DNA of 64,000 nt from Oxalobacteraceae bacterium OTU3CAMAD1. GTDB taxonomy: Bacteria; Pseudomonadota; Gammaproteobacteria; Burkholderiales; Burkholderiaceae_D. Shown here piece after piece: positions 54,877 through 64,000 of the stretch. Made by a program: the position numbers and the translations under genes. The notes under the pieces were generated by a model. It was given only the letters and a program-made list of their open reading frames with translations. It had not been told where the DNA came from and did not search any database. The stretch's first letter is position 1; each line of letters begins with the position of its first letter. The stretch lies in the NCBI GenBank assembly GCA_024123915.1, contig CP099650.1, positions 5,084,001-5,148,000 of the forward strand, given 5' to 3'.

Positions 54877-57078
54877 ATGATTCTTCCCAACGAGCCCAAC
54901 GACGTCCTACCCTCCGCCTCCCTGGCGGACGACGCCATGCTCATCACAGCGCAAAGCGCCCATGAGGAATTGCTGAGCGCGCGAGAGGCGCTGCGTCAAA
55001 GCCAACTCGAATTGCGCGCGCTCGCCAATTCGATGCCCCAGCTGGCGTGGATCGCCGAGCAGGACGGCACCATGATCTGGTACAACCAGCGCTGGTACGA
55101 CTACACCGGCACCTCGCCCGAGCAGATGGCCGCCGGCGGCTGGCGCGACGTCTACGCCCCCGATTGCCTGGACGCGATGGTCGAGCTGTGGGAACAGTGC
55201 CGCGCCAGCGGCGCGCCGTTCGAGCTGGAGGTGCCGATCCGCAGCGCCGACGGCGAGTTCCGCTGGTTCCTCACGCGCGCCAACCCTGTGCGCGGCAGCA
55301 ACGGCCTGATTTTGCGCTGGTTCGGCACCTGCACCGACGTCGACCAGGTCAAGCGGGCCCAGGAAGCGCTGCGCGACGAAACCGCCGTGCTCGAACTGGT
55401 CAACCGCACCGGCACCGCGCTGGCCTCCACCCGCGACCTGCATCCCCTGCTGCAGGAACTGACCGACGCCGCCACCAGCATCAGCGGCGCGCGCTTCGGC
55501 GCCTTCTTCCACCAGGGTTTGGACGGCGCCGGCGAGGCGGCGCTGCTGCACACGCTGTCGCGCGGCGCGCCGGCCGGCTTCGCCAGCTTCGCCGAACCGC
55601 GCGCGGCCGCCCTGCTCGGCCCCAACATGGGCGGCAAGGGCCCGGTGCGCAGCGACGACCTGCATGCCGAGGCTGGCCAGGCGCAGTCCGGCCAGCCGCA
55701 GGTGCGCAGCTACCTGGCCGTGCCGGTGGCGCTGAGCTCGGGCGCGGTGATCGGCTGCCTGTGCTTCGGCCACCCGGAACCGGACATGTTTTCCGAGCGC
55801 ACCGAGCGCATCATCGGCGGCGTCGCCGCCCAGGCCGCCATCGCGATCGACAACGCCCGCCTCTACCAGGCCACCCAGCAAGCGGCCGAGGAGCGCAAGG
55901 TGCTGCTCGACAGCGAGCGCCAGGCGCGCGCCGAGGCCGAGCGCACCAGCCAGATGAAGGATGAATTCCTGGCCACCCTGTCGCACGAGCTGCGCACGCC
56001 GCTGACGGCCATCCTGGGCTGGGCCCAGGTGCTGCGCCGGGGCAGCCGCGACCAGGCCGACCTGCACCGCGGCCTGCAGACCATCGAACGCAACGCCCGC
56101 GCGCAGGCCCAGCTGATCGAGGATTTGCTCGACATGAGCAGCATCGCCTCCGGCAAGGTGCAGCTCGAAATGCTGTCGTTGTCGCCATCGGCGATCGCCG
56201 CCGCCGCCGTCGAGACGGTGCGCCCGGCCGCCCAGGCCAAGCACATCCACCTGCACGCCGAGTTCGAGGCGCTGGCCGGCATGGTCGCCGGCGACGCCAA
56301 CCGCTTGCAGCAAATCATCTGGAACCTGCTGAGCAACGCCATCAAGTTCACCCCGCATGGCGGCATGGTGACGATCGGCGTGCGGCGCGAAGGCGACCAG
56401 GTCGCCATCTTCGTGCGCGACACCGGCATCGGCATCGCGCCCGGCTTCATCGCCCATGTGTTCGAACGCTTCCGCCAGGCCGACGCCACCACCACCCGCC
56501 AGCACGGCGGACTGGGACTGGGTTTATCGATCGTCAAGCATCTGGTCGAGCAGCATGGCGGCACCGTCAGCGCCGAGAGCGCCGGCGAGGGCCTGGGCGC
56601 CTGCTTCACCGTGCGCCTGCCGCGCCGCGGCGGTAAAAAAGAGGCGGCGGCCGACGCCGGCGGCGTGCGTTCTGCTGCGACGCATGATTTATCCGGCTTG
56701 CAAGTGTTGGTCGTTGACGACGAAGACGACGCCCGCGAGTTGATCAAACGCATACTTAATGACTGCAACGCCGACGTGCTGACCGCCGCCACCGCCACCG
56801 AGGCGCTCACCTTGCTCCAGCACGCGCGGCCCGACCTGATGGTCAGCGACCTGGGCATGCCGGAGGTCGACGGCTACGGCCTGCTCGACCGTATCCGCGC
56901 GCTGGGCCCGGCGCACGGCGGCAATCTCCCGGCCATCGCGCTGACCGCGTTCGCGCGCTCGGAGGACCGGGTGCGCGCCCTGTCGAGCGGCTTCATGGCC
57001 CACATCTCCAAGCCCGTCGAACCGAGCGAGCTCATCTCAAAAGTGGCGGCCATGGGCGCCGCGCACCGCCACGCGTGA
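54877..57078 (+). CDS. Hybrid histidine kinase: PAS-GAF-HisKA-HATPase-REC
   Basis: 733 residues, no membrane helix. PAS 45-165 (SMPQLAWIAEQDGTMIWYNQRW), GAF 175-335, HisKA with H370 (FLATLSHELRTPLT), HATPase_c (N box IIWNLLSNAIKFTP, DTGIGI, GLGLGLSIVKHL) and a C-terminal receiver (about 610-728) with Asp in LMVSDLGMPEVDG and Lys in ISKPVEP. A cytosolic sensor, probably of a diffusible or redox cue through PAS/GAF. Confidence 0.94.
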   Translation: MILPNEPNDVLPSASLADDAMLITAQSAHEELLSAREALRQSQLELRALANSMPQLAWIAEQDGTMIWYNQRWYDYTGTSPEQMAAGGWRDVYAPDCLDAMVELWEQCRASGAPFELEVPIRSADGEFRWFLTRANPVRGSNGLILRWFGTCTDVDQVKRAQEALRDETAVLELVNRTGTALASTRDLHPLLQELTDAATSISGARFGAFFHQGLDGAGEAALLHTLSRGAPAGFASFAEPRAAALLGPNMGGKGPVRSDDLHAEAGQAQSGQPQVRSYLAVPVALSSGAVIGCLCFGHPEPDMFSERTERIIGGVAAQAAIAIDNARLYQATQQAAEERKVLLDSERQARAEAERTSQMKDEFLATLSHELRTPLTAILGWAQVLRRGSRDQADLHRGLQTIERNARAQAQLIEDLLDMSSIASGKVQLEMLSLSPSAIAAAAVETVRPAAQAKHIHLHAEFEALAGMVAGDANRLQQIIWNLLSNAIKFTPHGGMVTIGVRREGDQVAIFVRDTGIGIAPGFIAHVFERFRQADATTTRQHGGLGLGLSIVKHLVEQHGGTVSAESAGEGLGACFTVRLPRRGGKKEAAADAGGVRSAATHDLSGLQVLVVDDEDDARELIKRILNDCNADVLTAATATEALTLLQHARPDLMVSDLGMPEVDGYGLLDRIRALGPAHGGNLPAIALTAFARSEDRVRALSSGFMAHISKPVEPSELISKVAAMGAAHRHA

Positions 57079-57369
57079 TATCCTCTGGTCAACAAGGGAA
57101 GAACGACAATGGCATGCGATAAACAGACGTAACCATTATTGCCACACAGTACATATTCCCTCCTACTTTGAGACGCGGCACTGTCCTACAAGCAATTTGC
57201 TGGAGGCTTGTTACACTACAAAAATTCGCGGGAAAAGGGTACAATAATTTCCATGCGGCAATAAGTTACAGATGTGTGCGCCGCAGCACATCGGTTTGCT
57301 ATATTATCGATTTATTATGGGCGTTTTCCCGGCCATTCCGGCCGTTTTAAGAGACAGACAGAGACAAAT

Positions 57370-58347
57370 ATGCCGAGCCGAGACGAAATTCTGCACGCCA
57401 AGATCCTGGTGGTGGATGACAGTGCCGACAACGTCGACCTGATGCTGGAGATCCTGCGCGAAGCCGGTTATACCAATGTCGCGTCGACGATGCTGCCAGA
57501 ACAGGTGTGCCCGATGCACCGCCAGCAGTGCTACGACTTGATTTTGCTCGATCTGCAAATGCCGGGGCTCAATGGTTTCCAGGTCATGAAGGGCTTGAAG
57601 GAAATCGAACAGGGCGGCTACCTGCCGGTGCTGGCCCTGACCGCCCAACCGAGTTTCAAGATCGCCGCGCTGGAAGCGGGCGCGCGCGACTTCATCAGCA
57701 AACCGTTCGACCTGCTCGAGGTGCACAAGCGCATCCATAACATGCTGGAGGTGCGCCTGCTCTACAAGGAACTGGCGCAGTACAGCCGCCAGCAGCAGGA
57801 ATTGGCGCTGCACGATCCGCTCACGGGCCTGCCCAACCGCCGCCTGCTCGAAGACCGCATCGCCACCGTGCTGCAACACGCGACGCGCCAGCAGAACAAG
57901 GCCGCCGTCATGTACCTGGACCTCGACGGTTTTAAAGCCATCAACGACACCCACGGCCACGCCACCGGCGACGACATCCTCAAAATGGTGGCGCAGCGCC
58001 TGGTCGGCTGCGCCCGCAAGGAAGACACGGTGGCCCGCGTCGGCGGCGACGAGTTCGTCATCGTCATGGGCAATATCGCGCACCTGGGCGACACGCAGGA
58101 GCCGGCGAGCAAGCTGATCGAGGCGGTCTCCGAACCCTACCTCATCAACGGCCTGACCCTGCAGCTGTCGACCAGCATCGGCATCGGCATCTTCCCGGAC
58201 GACGCCGACGCGGTCGCCTCGGTGATCGCCATGGCCGACGCCGCGCTGTACGAGGCCAAGCGCTCGGGCAAGAACCGCAGTTGCACCGCGCAGACGCTGC
58301 GCAACCAGCCGACAAGGCAACACGTCAGGTCGCCGGCGCCGGCCTGA
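57370..58347 (+). CDS. Response regulator with GGDEF output (diguanylate cyclase)
   Basis: 325 residues from MPSRDEILHAKILVVDDSAD (57370). Receiver 10-125 with D61 (LILLDLQMPG) and SKPFD, then GGDEF 160-320 with DPLTGLPNRRLLED, FKAINDTHGHATGD and intact VGGDEFVIV. Likely active in c-di-GMP synthesis. The 290-base leader region before it has no other gene; TTTGCTATATTAT near 57294 is a possible -10 region. Confidence 0.94.
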   Translation: MPSRDEILHAKILVVDDSADNVDLMLEILREAGYTNVASTMLPEQVCPMHRQQCYDLILLDLQMPGLNGFQVMKGLKEIEQGGYLPVLALTAQPSFKIAALEAGARDFISKPFDLLEVHKRIHNMLEVRLLYKELAQYSRQQQELALHDPLTGLPNRRLLEDRIATVLQHATRQQNKAAVMYLDLDGFKAINDTHGHATGDDILKMVAQRLVGCARKEDTVARVGGDEFVIVMGNIAHLGDTQEPASKLIEAVSEPYLINGLTLQLSTSIGIGIFPDDADAVASVIAMADAALYEAKRSGKNRSCTAQTLRNQPTRQHVRSPAPA

Positions 58348-58365
58348 AAGCCGGGCAAGAAAAAA

Positions 58366-58390
58366 AAGGGCGGCTGAGATAGCCGCCCTT
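58366..58390. terminator. Bidirectional terminator
   Basis: Perfect 10-base stem AAGGGCGGCT/AGCCGCCCTT around GAGAT, with A-run on the left and T-rich sequence on the right. It ends the GGDEF gene (+) and the gene at 58414 (-). Confidence 0.9.
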
Positions 58391-58413
58391 CTTCTTTTGT
58401 CGAGGACAAACGC

Positions 58414-58851
<438 letters not shown>

Positions 58852-58950
58852 TTACAACTGCACTGTGACAGCCGCGCCACGGCGGGTCTGTGCGGAATCA
58901 AACATTGGCGTCGCCAGGCGCAAGGACCGGTTCGATTGCCGGTTGAGGTT

Positions 58951-58979
58951 TTGACATTCATATAGGCAATTGCTATGAT
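58951..58979 (+). promoter_or_regulatory. Near-consensus sigma-70 promoter
   Basis: TTGACA (58951-58956), 17-base spacer, TATGAT (58974-58979). It would start transcription near 58986, 47 bases ahead of the hybrid kinase gene at 59033. Confidence 0.85.
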
Positions 58980-59032
58980 CCCCAGGTGCTTCTCTGGCTG
59001 CATCTACGCCGCGAAGATTTCGCAGTATCAGC

Positions 59033-60673
59033 ATGAGCAGAGACCCCGTGCCTAAAATAGAAAAACCAAAGATCCTGGTCGTCAATGACGACGCGAACAG
59101 CTTGTTCGCGTTGACTAGCTTGCTTGCCCAGTGGGCCGAGCAGGAATCCTATGAAGTGCTGGCGGCGCGTTCCGGACAGGAGGCGCTGCGGCAGGTGCTG
59201 ATGCACGATTTCGCCGTCATTCTGCTCGACGTCAACATGCCCGGCATGGACGGCTTCGAGACGGCCGAGGCGATCCACCAGCGCGCGCGCTCGGCCGACA
59301 TCCCGATCATCTTCATCACCGCCTTCCTCGCCGACGAGCTGGACCGTTTGAAGGCCTACCAGCGCGGCGCCGTCGACTTCCTGTTCACGCCGGTGATTCC
59401 GCAGATCCTGTACGCCAAGATCGCCGTGTTCGTCGCGCTGGCGGTCAAGAACGAGGAATTGAAGAAGCAGGCGCGCCAGTTGAGCCAGCGCACCACCGAA
59501 CTGACCGCCACCAATAAACGGCTGACGCGCGAGATCGAGGACCGCCAGGTAGCCGAGCGGCAAAACCACGCCAAGGACGAGTTCCTGGCGATGCTGGGCC
59601 ACGAACTGCGCAATCCGCTTAGCGCCATCAGCAGCGCCGCCTCGCTGATCGGCCTGCCGGGGGTGTCCACCGACGGCGTGCAGCGCGCCAAGAAAATCAT
59701 CCAGCGCCAGAGCCAGCACCTGGGCCGCATCGTCGACGACCTGCTCGACCTGTCGCGCGCCATGTCCGGCAAGATTTTGCTCAACCGGGCGCCGCTGGAC
59801 CTGTCGGCGCTGGTCGCGCACACGCTCGAAACCTTCCGCGCCACCGGCCGCAGCGGCGACTACCAGCTGATTCAGGACCTCGACCCCGGCTGGATCGACG
59901 GCGACCCGACCCGGCTGGAGCAGATCGCCAGCAACCTGATCGACAACGCCCTGAAATACACGCCGCCCGGCGGCCGCATCGAAGTGCGCACCTGGACCGA
60001 GAACGACGACGTCGTGCTCAGCGTACGCGACACCGGCGTCGGCATCTCGGCCGACCTGCTGCCGCACGTGTTTGACGTCTTCGTCCAGGGCTCGAGCACC
60101 CTCGACCGCGCGCAGGGCGGCCTGGGCATCGGCCTGTCGCTGGTGCGCCGCTTGACCGAACTGCACGGCGGCAGCATCGAGGCGGAAAGCAAGGGCCCGG
60201 GCGGCGGCAGCACCTTCACGCTCAGGATGCCGCGCATCGAGCACCAGGTCGCCCCCGCGCCGACGCCGGCGCCGGCCGCGCAGGAGCACGAGCAAGGCAA
60301 GCCGAGCGTGCTGCTGATCGAGGACAACGAGGACGGCCGCGAAATGATGGCCATGATGCTCAGCTGCTACGGCTACGAGGTGCAGTACGCCGAGGACGGC
60401 CTGCGCGGGCTGGAGGTGGCGGCGCGCTTCCGGCCGGACCTGGCGCTGGTCGACATCGGCCTGCCCGGCATCGACGGCTACGAGGTGGCGCGCCGGTTGC
60501 GCGCCGACCCGGCCACGCGCGACATCAAGCTGATCGCGCTGACCGGCTACGGCCTGGCCGAGGACCTGCGGCGGGTGCTCGACGCCGGCTTCGACCGCCA
60601 TCTGGTCAAGCCGGTCGATATCGACCACCTGATGGAAGTGATCGGCAGTTGCACCGAATTGCCGGTCAAATAA
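59033..60673 (+). CDS. Hybrid histidine kinase: REC-HisKA-HATPase-REC
   Basis: 546 residues, cytosolic. N-terminal receiver 12-130 with D66 (VILLDVNMPG), but the conserved Lys is Thr119 (FLFTPVIP instead of FLFKP). A coiled coil leads to HisKA with H190 (FLAMLGHELRNPLS) and HATPase_c (ASNLIDNALKYTPPGG, DTGVGI, GLGIGLSLV). After a Pro/Ala linker the C-terminal receiver (425-540) has LLIEDNEDG, Asp in LALVDIGLPGIDG and Lys in LVKPVDI. Confidence 0.94.
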   Translation: MSRDPVPKIEKPKILVVNDDANSLFALTSLLAQWAEQESYEVLAARSGQEALRQVLMHDFAVILLDVNMPGMDGFETAEAIHQRARSADIPIIFITAFLADELDRLKAYQRGAVDFLFTPVIPQILYAKIAVFVALAVKNEELKKQARQLSQRTTELTATNKRLTREIEDRQVAERQNHAKDEFLAMLGHELRNPLSAISSAASLIGLPGVSTDGVQRAKKIIQRQSQHLGRIVDDLLDLSRAMSGKILLNRAPLDLSALVAHTLETFRATGRSGDYQLIQDLDPGWIDGDPTRLEQIASNLIDNALKYTPPGGRIEVRTWTENDDVVLSVRDTGVGISADLLPHVFDVFVQGSSTLDRAQGGLGIGLSLVRRLTELHGGSIEAESKGPGGGSTFTLRMPRIEHQVAPAPTPAPAAQEHEQGKPSVLLIEDNEDGREMMAMMLSCYGYEVQYAEDGLRGLEVAARFRPDLALVDIGLPGIDGYEVARRLRADPATRDIKLIALTGYGLAEDLRRVLDAGFDRHLVKPVDIDHLMEVIGSCTELPVK

Positions 60674-60830
60674 GCCGGTCGAATAATCGGAGAAAAAGCG
60701 CCGTGGCTGCGGCGCCACGGTGCGCCACACTTTGCGAAGCTCGGGTATCATCCGAACACGATAAGTCTGCCGGAAAAAAAGCGGTTACCCACCGCAACTC
60801 CGGTCCGCTAACATCACTTCAGAGAAAACC

Positions 60831-61544
60831 ATGTCCTTACCGGCTCCACAAGAACATCAGGACGCGCTGCGCAGCGCGGATTTGAGCGAACTGCTCGGCC
60901 ACGTACATACGTGTTGGGATAACGAAAGGCGCTCGCTGTCGCGCCAGCTGCACGACAGCCTGGGCTCGTCGCTGACGGCGCTCACCATGCATCTGGGCCT
61001 GCTGATGCAGAAGATGCCGCAGGAGCCAGCGCTGCAGGACCGCGCCGCGCACATGAAGCAGCTGCTGATGCAGATCGTCGAGACCAACCGCCAGATGCAG
61101 CTCAAACTATGGAACGACAAGCTGGAGTTCCTCGGCGTGCGCGTGGCCCTGGGCGAGCTGGTCGAGCAGTTCGGCGAGCAGCAAAAGATCACGGCCCGCT
61201 GCAGCCTGCCCGATGACGAGCTCGATTGTCCGCGCAGCCACGGCATCGTGCTGCTGCACACCCTGGAGGAAGCGCTGCGCAACATCGCCACCCACGCCAG
61301 CGCCACCGAGGTGGACGTGATTGTCGACGACAACGAGGACGAGGTGATGTTGACTGTCAAGGACAACGGCGTGGGCCTGGGCGGTCCGGCGTCGGCCGCG
61401 CCGGGTCAGGTCAAGGGCAAGTTCGGCCTGCGCATGGCGCGCGAGCGCGCCGCGTATCTGGGCGGCACCTTGACCTTGGCGGGAGGCGTCAACGGCGGCG
61501 TCGCGTTGACGATGATTTTGCCGAAGCCCGTGAACGCGATGTAA
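60831..61544 (+). CDS. Soluble NarX-type (HisKA_3-like) histidine kinase
   Basis: 237 residues without sensor or membrane part. Dimerisation/phospho-acceptor helix with H41 (RRSLSRQLHDSLGSSLTALT) and a HATPase_c domain (EEALRNIATHASATEV, VKDNGVGLGG, FGLRMARERAAYLGG). Its usual partner, a NarL/LuxR-type regulator, is not within the window. It may act with the receiver proteins upstream on the same strand. Confidence 0.88.
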   Translation: MSLPAPQEHQDALRSADLSELLGHVHTCWDNERRSLSRQLHDSLGSSLTALTMHLGLLMQKMPQEPALQDRAAHMKQLLMQIVETNRQMQLKLWNDKLEFLGVRVALGELVEQFGEQQKITARCSLPDDELDCPRSHGIVLLHTLEEALRNIATHASATEVDVIVDDNEDEVMLTVKDNGVGLGGPASAAPGQVKGKFGLRMARERAAYLGGTLTLAGGVNGGVALTMILPKPVNAM

Positions 61545-61582
61545 GGCCAGCGGCGGACCGCCGTCCTGAACAACATCTAAAC

Positions 61583-61681
61583 CACGTAGGGCGGATTAGC
61601 GAAGCGTAATCCGCCAATGCGTGCGTTGCCAGCGGCTCATAGATGGCGGATTACGGCGTTCCGCCTAATCCGCCCTACGTG
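61583..61681. repeat. Interspersed two-hairpin inverted repeat, copy 4
   Basis: Same element and orientation as the copy at 12201 (GCGAAGCG hairpin left, GGCGTTCCGCC hairpin right). It lies between the convergent kinase and NDH-2 genes. Confidence 0.9.
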
Positions 61682-61714
61682 TCTCCAAGGTCTCTCAAAC
61701 AGCAGTGACCAGGC

Positions 61715-63016
61715 TCAATGCAACTTGACCAACGGCGTGCTGCGCTTGATCAGGAAGCGCGCCAGCGCCAGCGCCCCGGTGCGTATCGTCCCCAGCACCG
61801 CCTGGTGGTGCATCAGATGCAAACTGGTGTACATCAACCGCGCGACGAAACCGTCGACAAACCAGCTCAATCCCTTCAGCGATCCCATCAAGCTCCCCAC
61901 CGACGTGGTCTGTCCGAACGACACCAGCGAGCCATAATCGCGGTACACATACGGGTGGCTTTGCGGCGGCTTGCCCTTCTGCTGGCGCAGGAAGGTGGTC
62001 AGCAGATAATCCGCCTGCTGGTGCGCGGCCTGCGCGCGCGGCGGCACCAGCTTGCCGTCCGGCCCGGCACACGCGGCGCAATCACCCAGCGCGTAAATAT
62101 AATCGAAGCCCTTGACGGCCAAATCAGGACCGACATCGATCTGCCCCGATTTCACCGTCGGCAGCCCCAAGCCCTTGAGGAAATCGGGCGCCTTGATGCC
62201 GGCCGCCCACACCACGATCTGCGCCGGATAGGACACCTCCCCGGCGCTGACCTGCATGGCGGAAATCGCCGTCACCCGGGTATTGGTGACCACGGTGACC
62301 GCGCGCTGATGCAGCAGTTCCAGCGCGGCCGTCGATACCTTCTCCGGCAGCGGCGCCAGGATGCGCGGCGCGCCCTCGATCAAGGTGATGCGCACGTCGC
62401 GCTCGGCCTGCAACTGGCGGAAGCCATAGGCCGCGTACACGCCGCTGGCTTCGCGCAATTCCGCCGCCAGCTCGACGCCGGTGGCGCCGCCGCCGATGAT
62501 GACGACATCGATGCCGGCATCGGGCTGCGCGCTCTTTTTCAGCGACGCCAGGGTCAGTAGCTTGAGCAAGGTGAGGCGGAAGCGCTCGGCGTCCTCGGTG
62601 GCGTTGAGGGAAATAGTATGTTCGGCCGCGCCCGGCACGCCGAAATAATTGGAGGTGCTGCCGACCGCCAGCACCAGCGAGTCGAAGCGGATCTGCCGCT
62701 CGGGCAGGATCAGTTCGTTCGTCGGTTCGACGCCGCGTATCGCGCCGACCGTCACCAGCCGCTGCGCGGCGTCGAGCGCCACCATTGGCCCATAGGCAAA
62801 CGTAAAGCCATTGTCGTGCGCCAGCATCTGGTAGGACAACCCTTCCTGATGCACGTCCAGGGTGCCGGCCGCCACCTCGTGCAGCGACGGCTTCCAGATA
62901 TGGTAGAGCCGGCTATCGACCAGCATCACCGCTTCCGGACCCAGCTTGCGCCCCAGTTTGCAGGCGAGTTCAAGCCCGCCCGCGCCGCCGCCTACAATGA
63001 CTATTTTGCTATGCAA
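61715..63016 (-). CDS. ndh: Type II NADH dehydrogenase (NDH-2)
   Basis: 433 residues from a TTG at 63016, chosen because AGGAG lies six bases before it; an in-frame ATG at 63049 lacks such a site. FAD-binding IVIVGGGAGGLELACKLG at the N-terminus, NAD-binding VVIIGGGATGVELAAEL near residue 165, and ALGDCAAC near 300. The C-terminal end (from about 375) is amphipathic and would bind the membrane. It passes electrons from NADH to quinone without pumping protons. Confidence 0.92.
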   Translation of the reverse strand: MHSKIVIVGGGAGGLELACKLGRKLGPEAVMLVDSRLYHIWKPSLHEVAAGTLDVHQEGLSYQMLAHDNGFTFAYGPMVALDAAQRLVTVGAIRGVEPTNELILPERQIRFDSLVLAVGSTSNYFGVPGAAEHTISLNATEDAERFRLTLLKLLTLASLKKSAQPDAGIDVVIIGGGATGVELAAELREASGVYAAYGFRQLQAERDVRITLIEGAPRILAPLPEKVSTAALELLHQRAVTVVTNTRVTAISAMQVSAGEVSYPAQIVVWAAGIKAPDFLKGLGLPTVKSGQIDVGPDLAVKGFDYIYALGDCAACAGPDGKLVPPRAQAAHQQADYLLTTFLRQQKGKPPQSHPYVYRDYGSLVSFGQTTSVGSLMGSLKGLSWFVDGFVARLMYTSLHLMHHQAVLGTIRTGALALARFLIKRSTPLVKLH

Positions 63017-63069
63017 ATGTTTCTCCTGTGGCGGCGGCCTGCACCGCATTGTGGTCTTAATGGGCGCGC

Positions 63070-63567
63070 TTAACGGTCGCGGCCGTTTCCGTTGCCGTTG
63101 CCGTTGCCATGGCCGTTGCCATGCCCCTTGTGGTCTTTGTCCTTGTGCTTGTTTTTGCCGTGGTCGTCGTCGCGGCGGTCATCACGTCGGTCGTCGCGAC
63201 GGTCGTCGTGGCGGTCGCCGCCACCATGGCGGCTACGATATACCGGCGCATACTGATTGTTATACCAGCTATCTTGAACAAAATACACTGGTTGGCCGCA
63301 GGCGTTGTAAGCGCCGCAGTGCTTGGACCACTTCTTGGCGTGGCCCGGCGGCACGCGCAGATAGATCGGCGCGCGCTCCACATAGTGCGTCGGACGCTGA
63401 ATAATCAGCGGTTCGCGATAAATCACTTGCGGCTGCGGATAGTCACCGATGTCGATGCGGCCGTAAAATCCCGGCTGGCCGATGCTGACCGAGACGTTGG
63501 TGCTGCCGGCGAAGGCGCTCGCGGCGGACAAAGCCAGCAAGCTGGCCGCAATGAGTTTGGCTTTCAT
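63070..63567 (-). CDS. Exported protein with charged low-complexity tail
   Basis: 165 residues from MKAKLIAASLLALS (63567), signal peptide 1-20 (ASAFAG). The middle part (VSVSIGQPGFYGRIDIGDYPQPQVIYREPLII, span; APIYLRVPPGHAKKWSKHCGAYNACGQPVYFV, span) resembles small periplasmic proteins with the PPGHxKxW-x-C motif. From about 120 it is DR/RRDD repeats, then HKDKDHKGHG and NGNG repeats. The tail may bind metal or polyanions. No family name is firm. Confidence 0.82.
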   Translation of the reverse strand: MKAKLIAASLLALSAASAFAGSTNVSVSIGQPGFYGRIDIGDYPQPQVIYREPLIIQRPTHYVERAPIYLRVPPGHAKKWSKHCGAYNACGQPVYFVQDSWYNNQYAPVYRSRHGGGDRHDDRRDDRRDDRRDDDHGKNKHKDKDHKGHGNGHGNGNGNGNGRDR

Positions 63568-63719
63568 GATGTGCCCCATATTGTTATTTATTGTTGAGCG
63601 AAGTTGCTCAAGGAACATAATAACAAGTCTGGAGCACTATTTCCGTTCGTTAGCGAACATACGCTTTTGCAAGTTTGCCTTAGAGGCAAGAGCGAAAGTA
63701 CCCCGCCAGCGGCGCCGGC

Positions 63720-64000
63720 TTAGCGCAACTCGGCGTCCAGCTGGCGGATCGCCGTCTGCGCCTGCGTGATGACGCGGTCGGCGATGCGCTGGCGCATGCC
63801 GGGCACGCGCGCGGCGGCCTCCGCCTCCAGCAACAGCGGTGTCAGCAATTGCAGCGCGGACTCGTGGAAACCCTGCGCGACCAGGTTCAGTTGGTCGTTG
63901 AACGATTGCTCGGCCGCCTGCAACTGCTTGCGCAACTCCTGCTCGAACGCGGCGCGCTTGTCGCGAATCTCGGTGCGCTTGCGCTTGCCGCCATCGGTGA
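63720..64000 (-). CDS. C-terminal part of a helical protein (5' end outside window)
   Basis: The frame is open from the window edge to the TAA at 63720-63722 and gives about 93 residues: a basic stretch (TDGGKRKRTEIRDKRA), then long helices (FEQELRKQLQAAEQSFNDQLNL, LLTPLLLEAEAAARVPGMRQ). It looks like a coiled-coil or all-helical protein. Not recognised. Confidence 0.7.
   Translation of the reverse strand, partial: TDGGKRKRTEIRDKRAAFEQELRKQLQAAEQSFNDQLNLVAQGFHESALQLLTPLLLEAEAAARVPGMRQRIADRVITQAQTAIRQLDAELR

Overview
High-GC chromosomal DNA with dense, short-spaced genes. Gene content (ureDABCEFG with ureJ, Ku plus a PE-LIG-POL LigD, a MexF-like RND pump, an FecI/FecR-type iron circuit and many c-di-GMP and phosphorelay proteins) points to a free-living betaproteobacterium, probably Oxalobacteraceae (Massilia/Duganella/Janthinobacterium-like). 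That placement is inference from gene content, not from a marker gene.

Layout. 1-6.9 kb: the end of an unknown gene, an M14 deacylase, a Gdx/SugE exporter, small membrane proteins, a decayed regulator, an ArsR regulator with an Old Yellow Enzyme, and a methyl-parathion-hydrolase-like beta-lactamase-fold enzyme. 7.0-10.9 kb: a Fur-box-preceded iron-signalling pair made of one protein that fuses an ECF sigma factor to a FecR-like anti-sigma, and its TonB receptor. 11.0-17.7 kb: an acyltransferase and the urease operon (ureD-A-B-C-E-F-G, then ureJ), led by a very clear sigma-54 promoter and two NtrC-type sites. 17.8-27.2 kb: an epimerase, a DUF885 peptidase-like protein, a REC-PAS-GGDEF-EAL protein, a membrane histidine kinase and a SulP transporter. 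27.2-30.9 kb: a frameshifted PhyH dioxygenase, TetR, a DUF1778/GNAT toxin-antitoxin pair and a GGDEF protein with a broken active site. 31-36.4 kb: an SDR, Ku and LigD (bacterial end joining) and an Ala/Lys-rich secreted protein. 36.4-45.7 kb: a MexEF-OprN-type efflux operon, a small membrane protein overlapping a probable pseudo-esterase, a LysR regulator and a 2-hydroxyacid dehydrogenase. 45.7-53.6 kb: accessory genes, an integrase scar, an ankyrin protein coupled to a Tat-type hydrolase, a TetR regulator with a 41-bp dyad operator, lactate dehydrogenase, and three copies of tRNA-Arg(ACG), each with its own promoter and terminator. 53.7-61.5 kb: a run of same-strand two-component and GGDEF genes, preceded by a candidate anti-Shine-Dalgarno sRNA. 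61.5-64 kb: NDH-2, a secreted His/Asp/Arg-rich protein and the end of another gene.

Four copies of a roughly 99-bp two-hairpin repeat lie between genes, two of them near the ends of the urease operon. The most noteworthy observations are the sigma/anti-sigma fusion, the NtrC/sigma-54 control region of urease, the non-catalytic esterase locus beside the efflux pump, the internally deleted integrase, and the sRNA candidate. No CRISPR array, rRNA, intact insertion sequence or prophage was seen.
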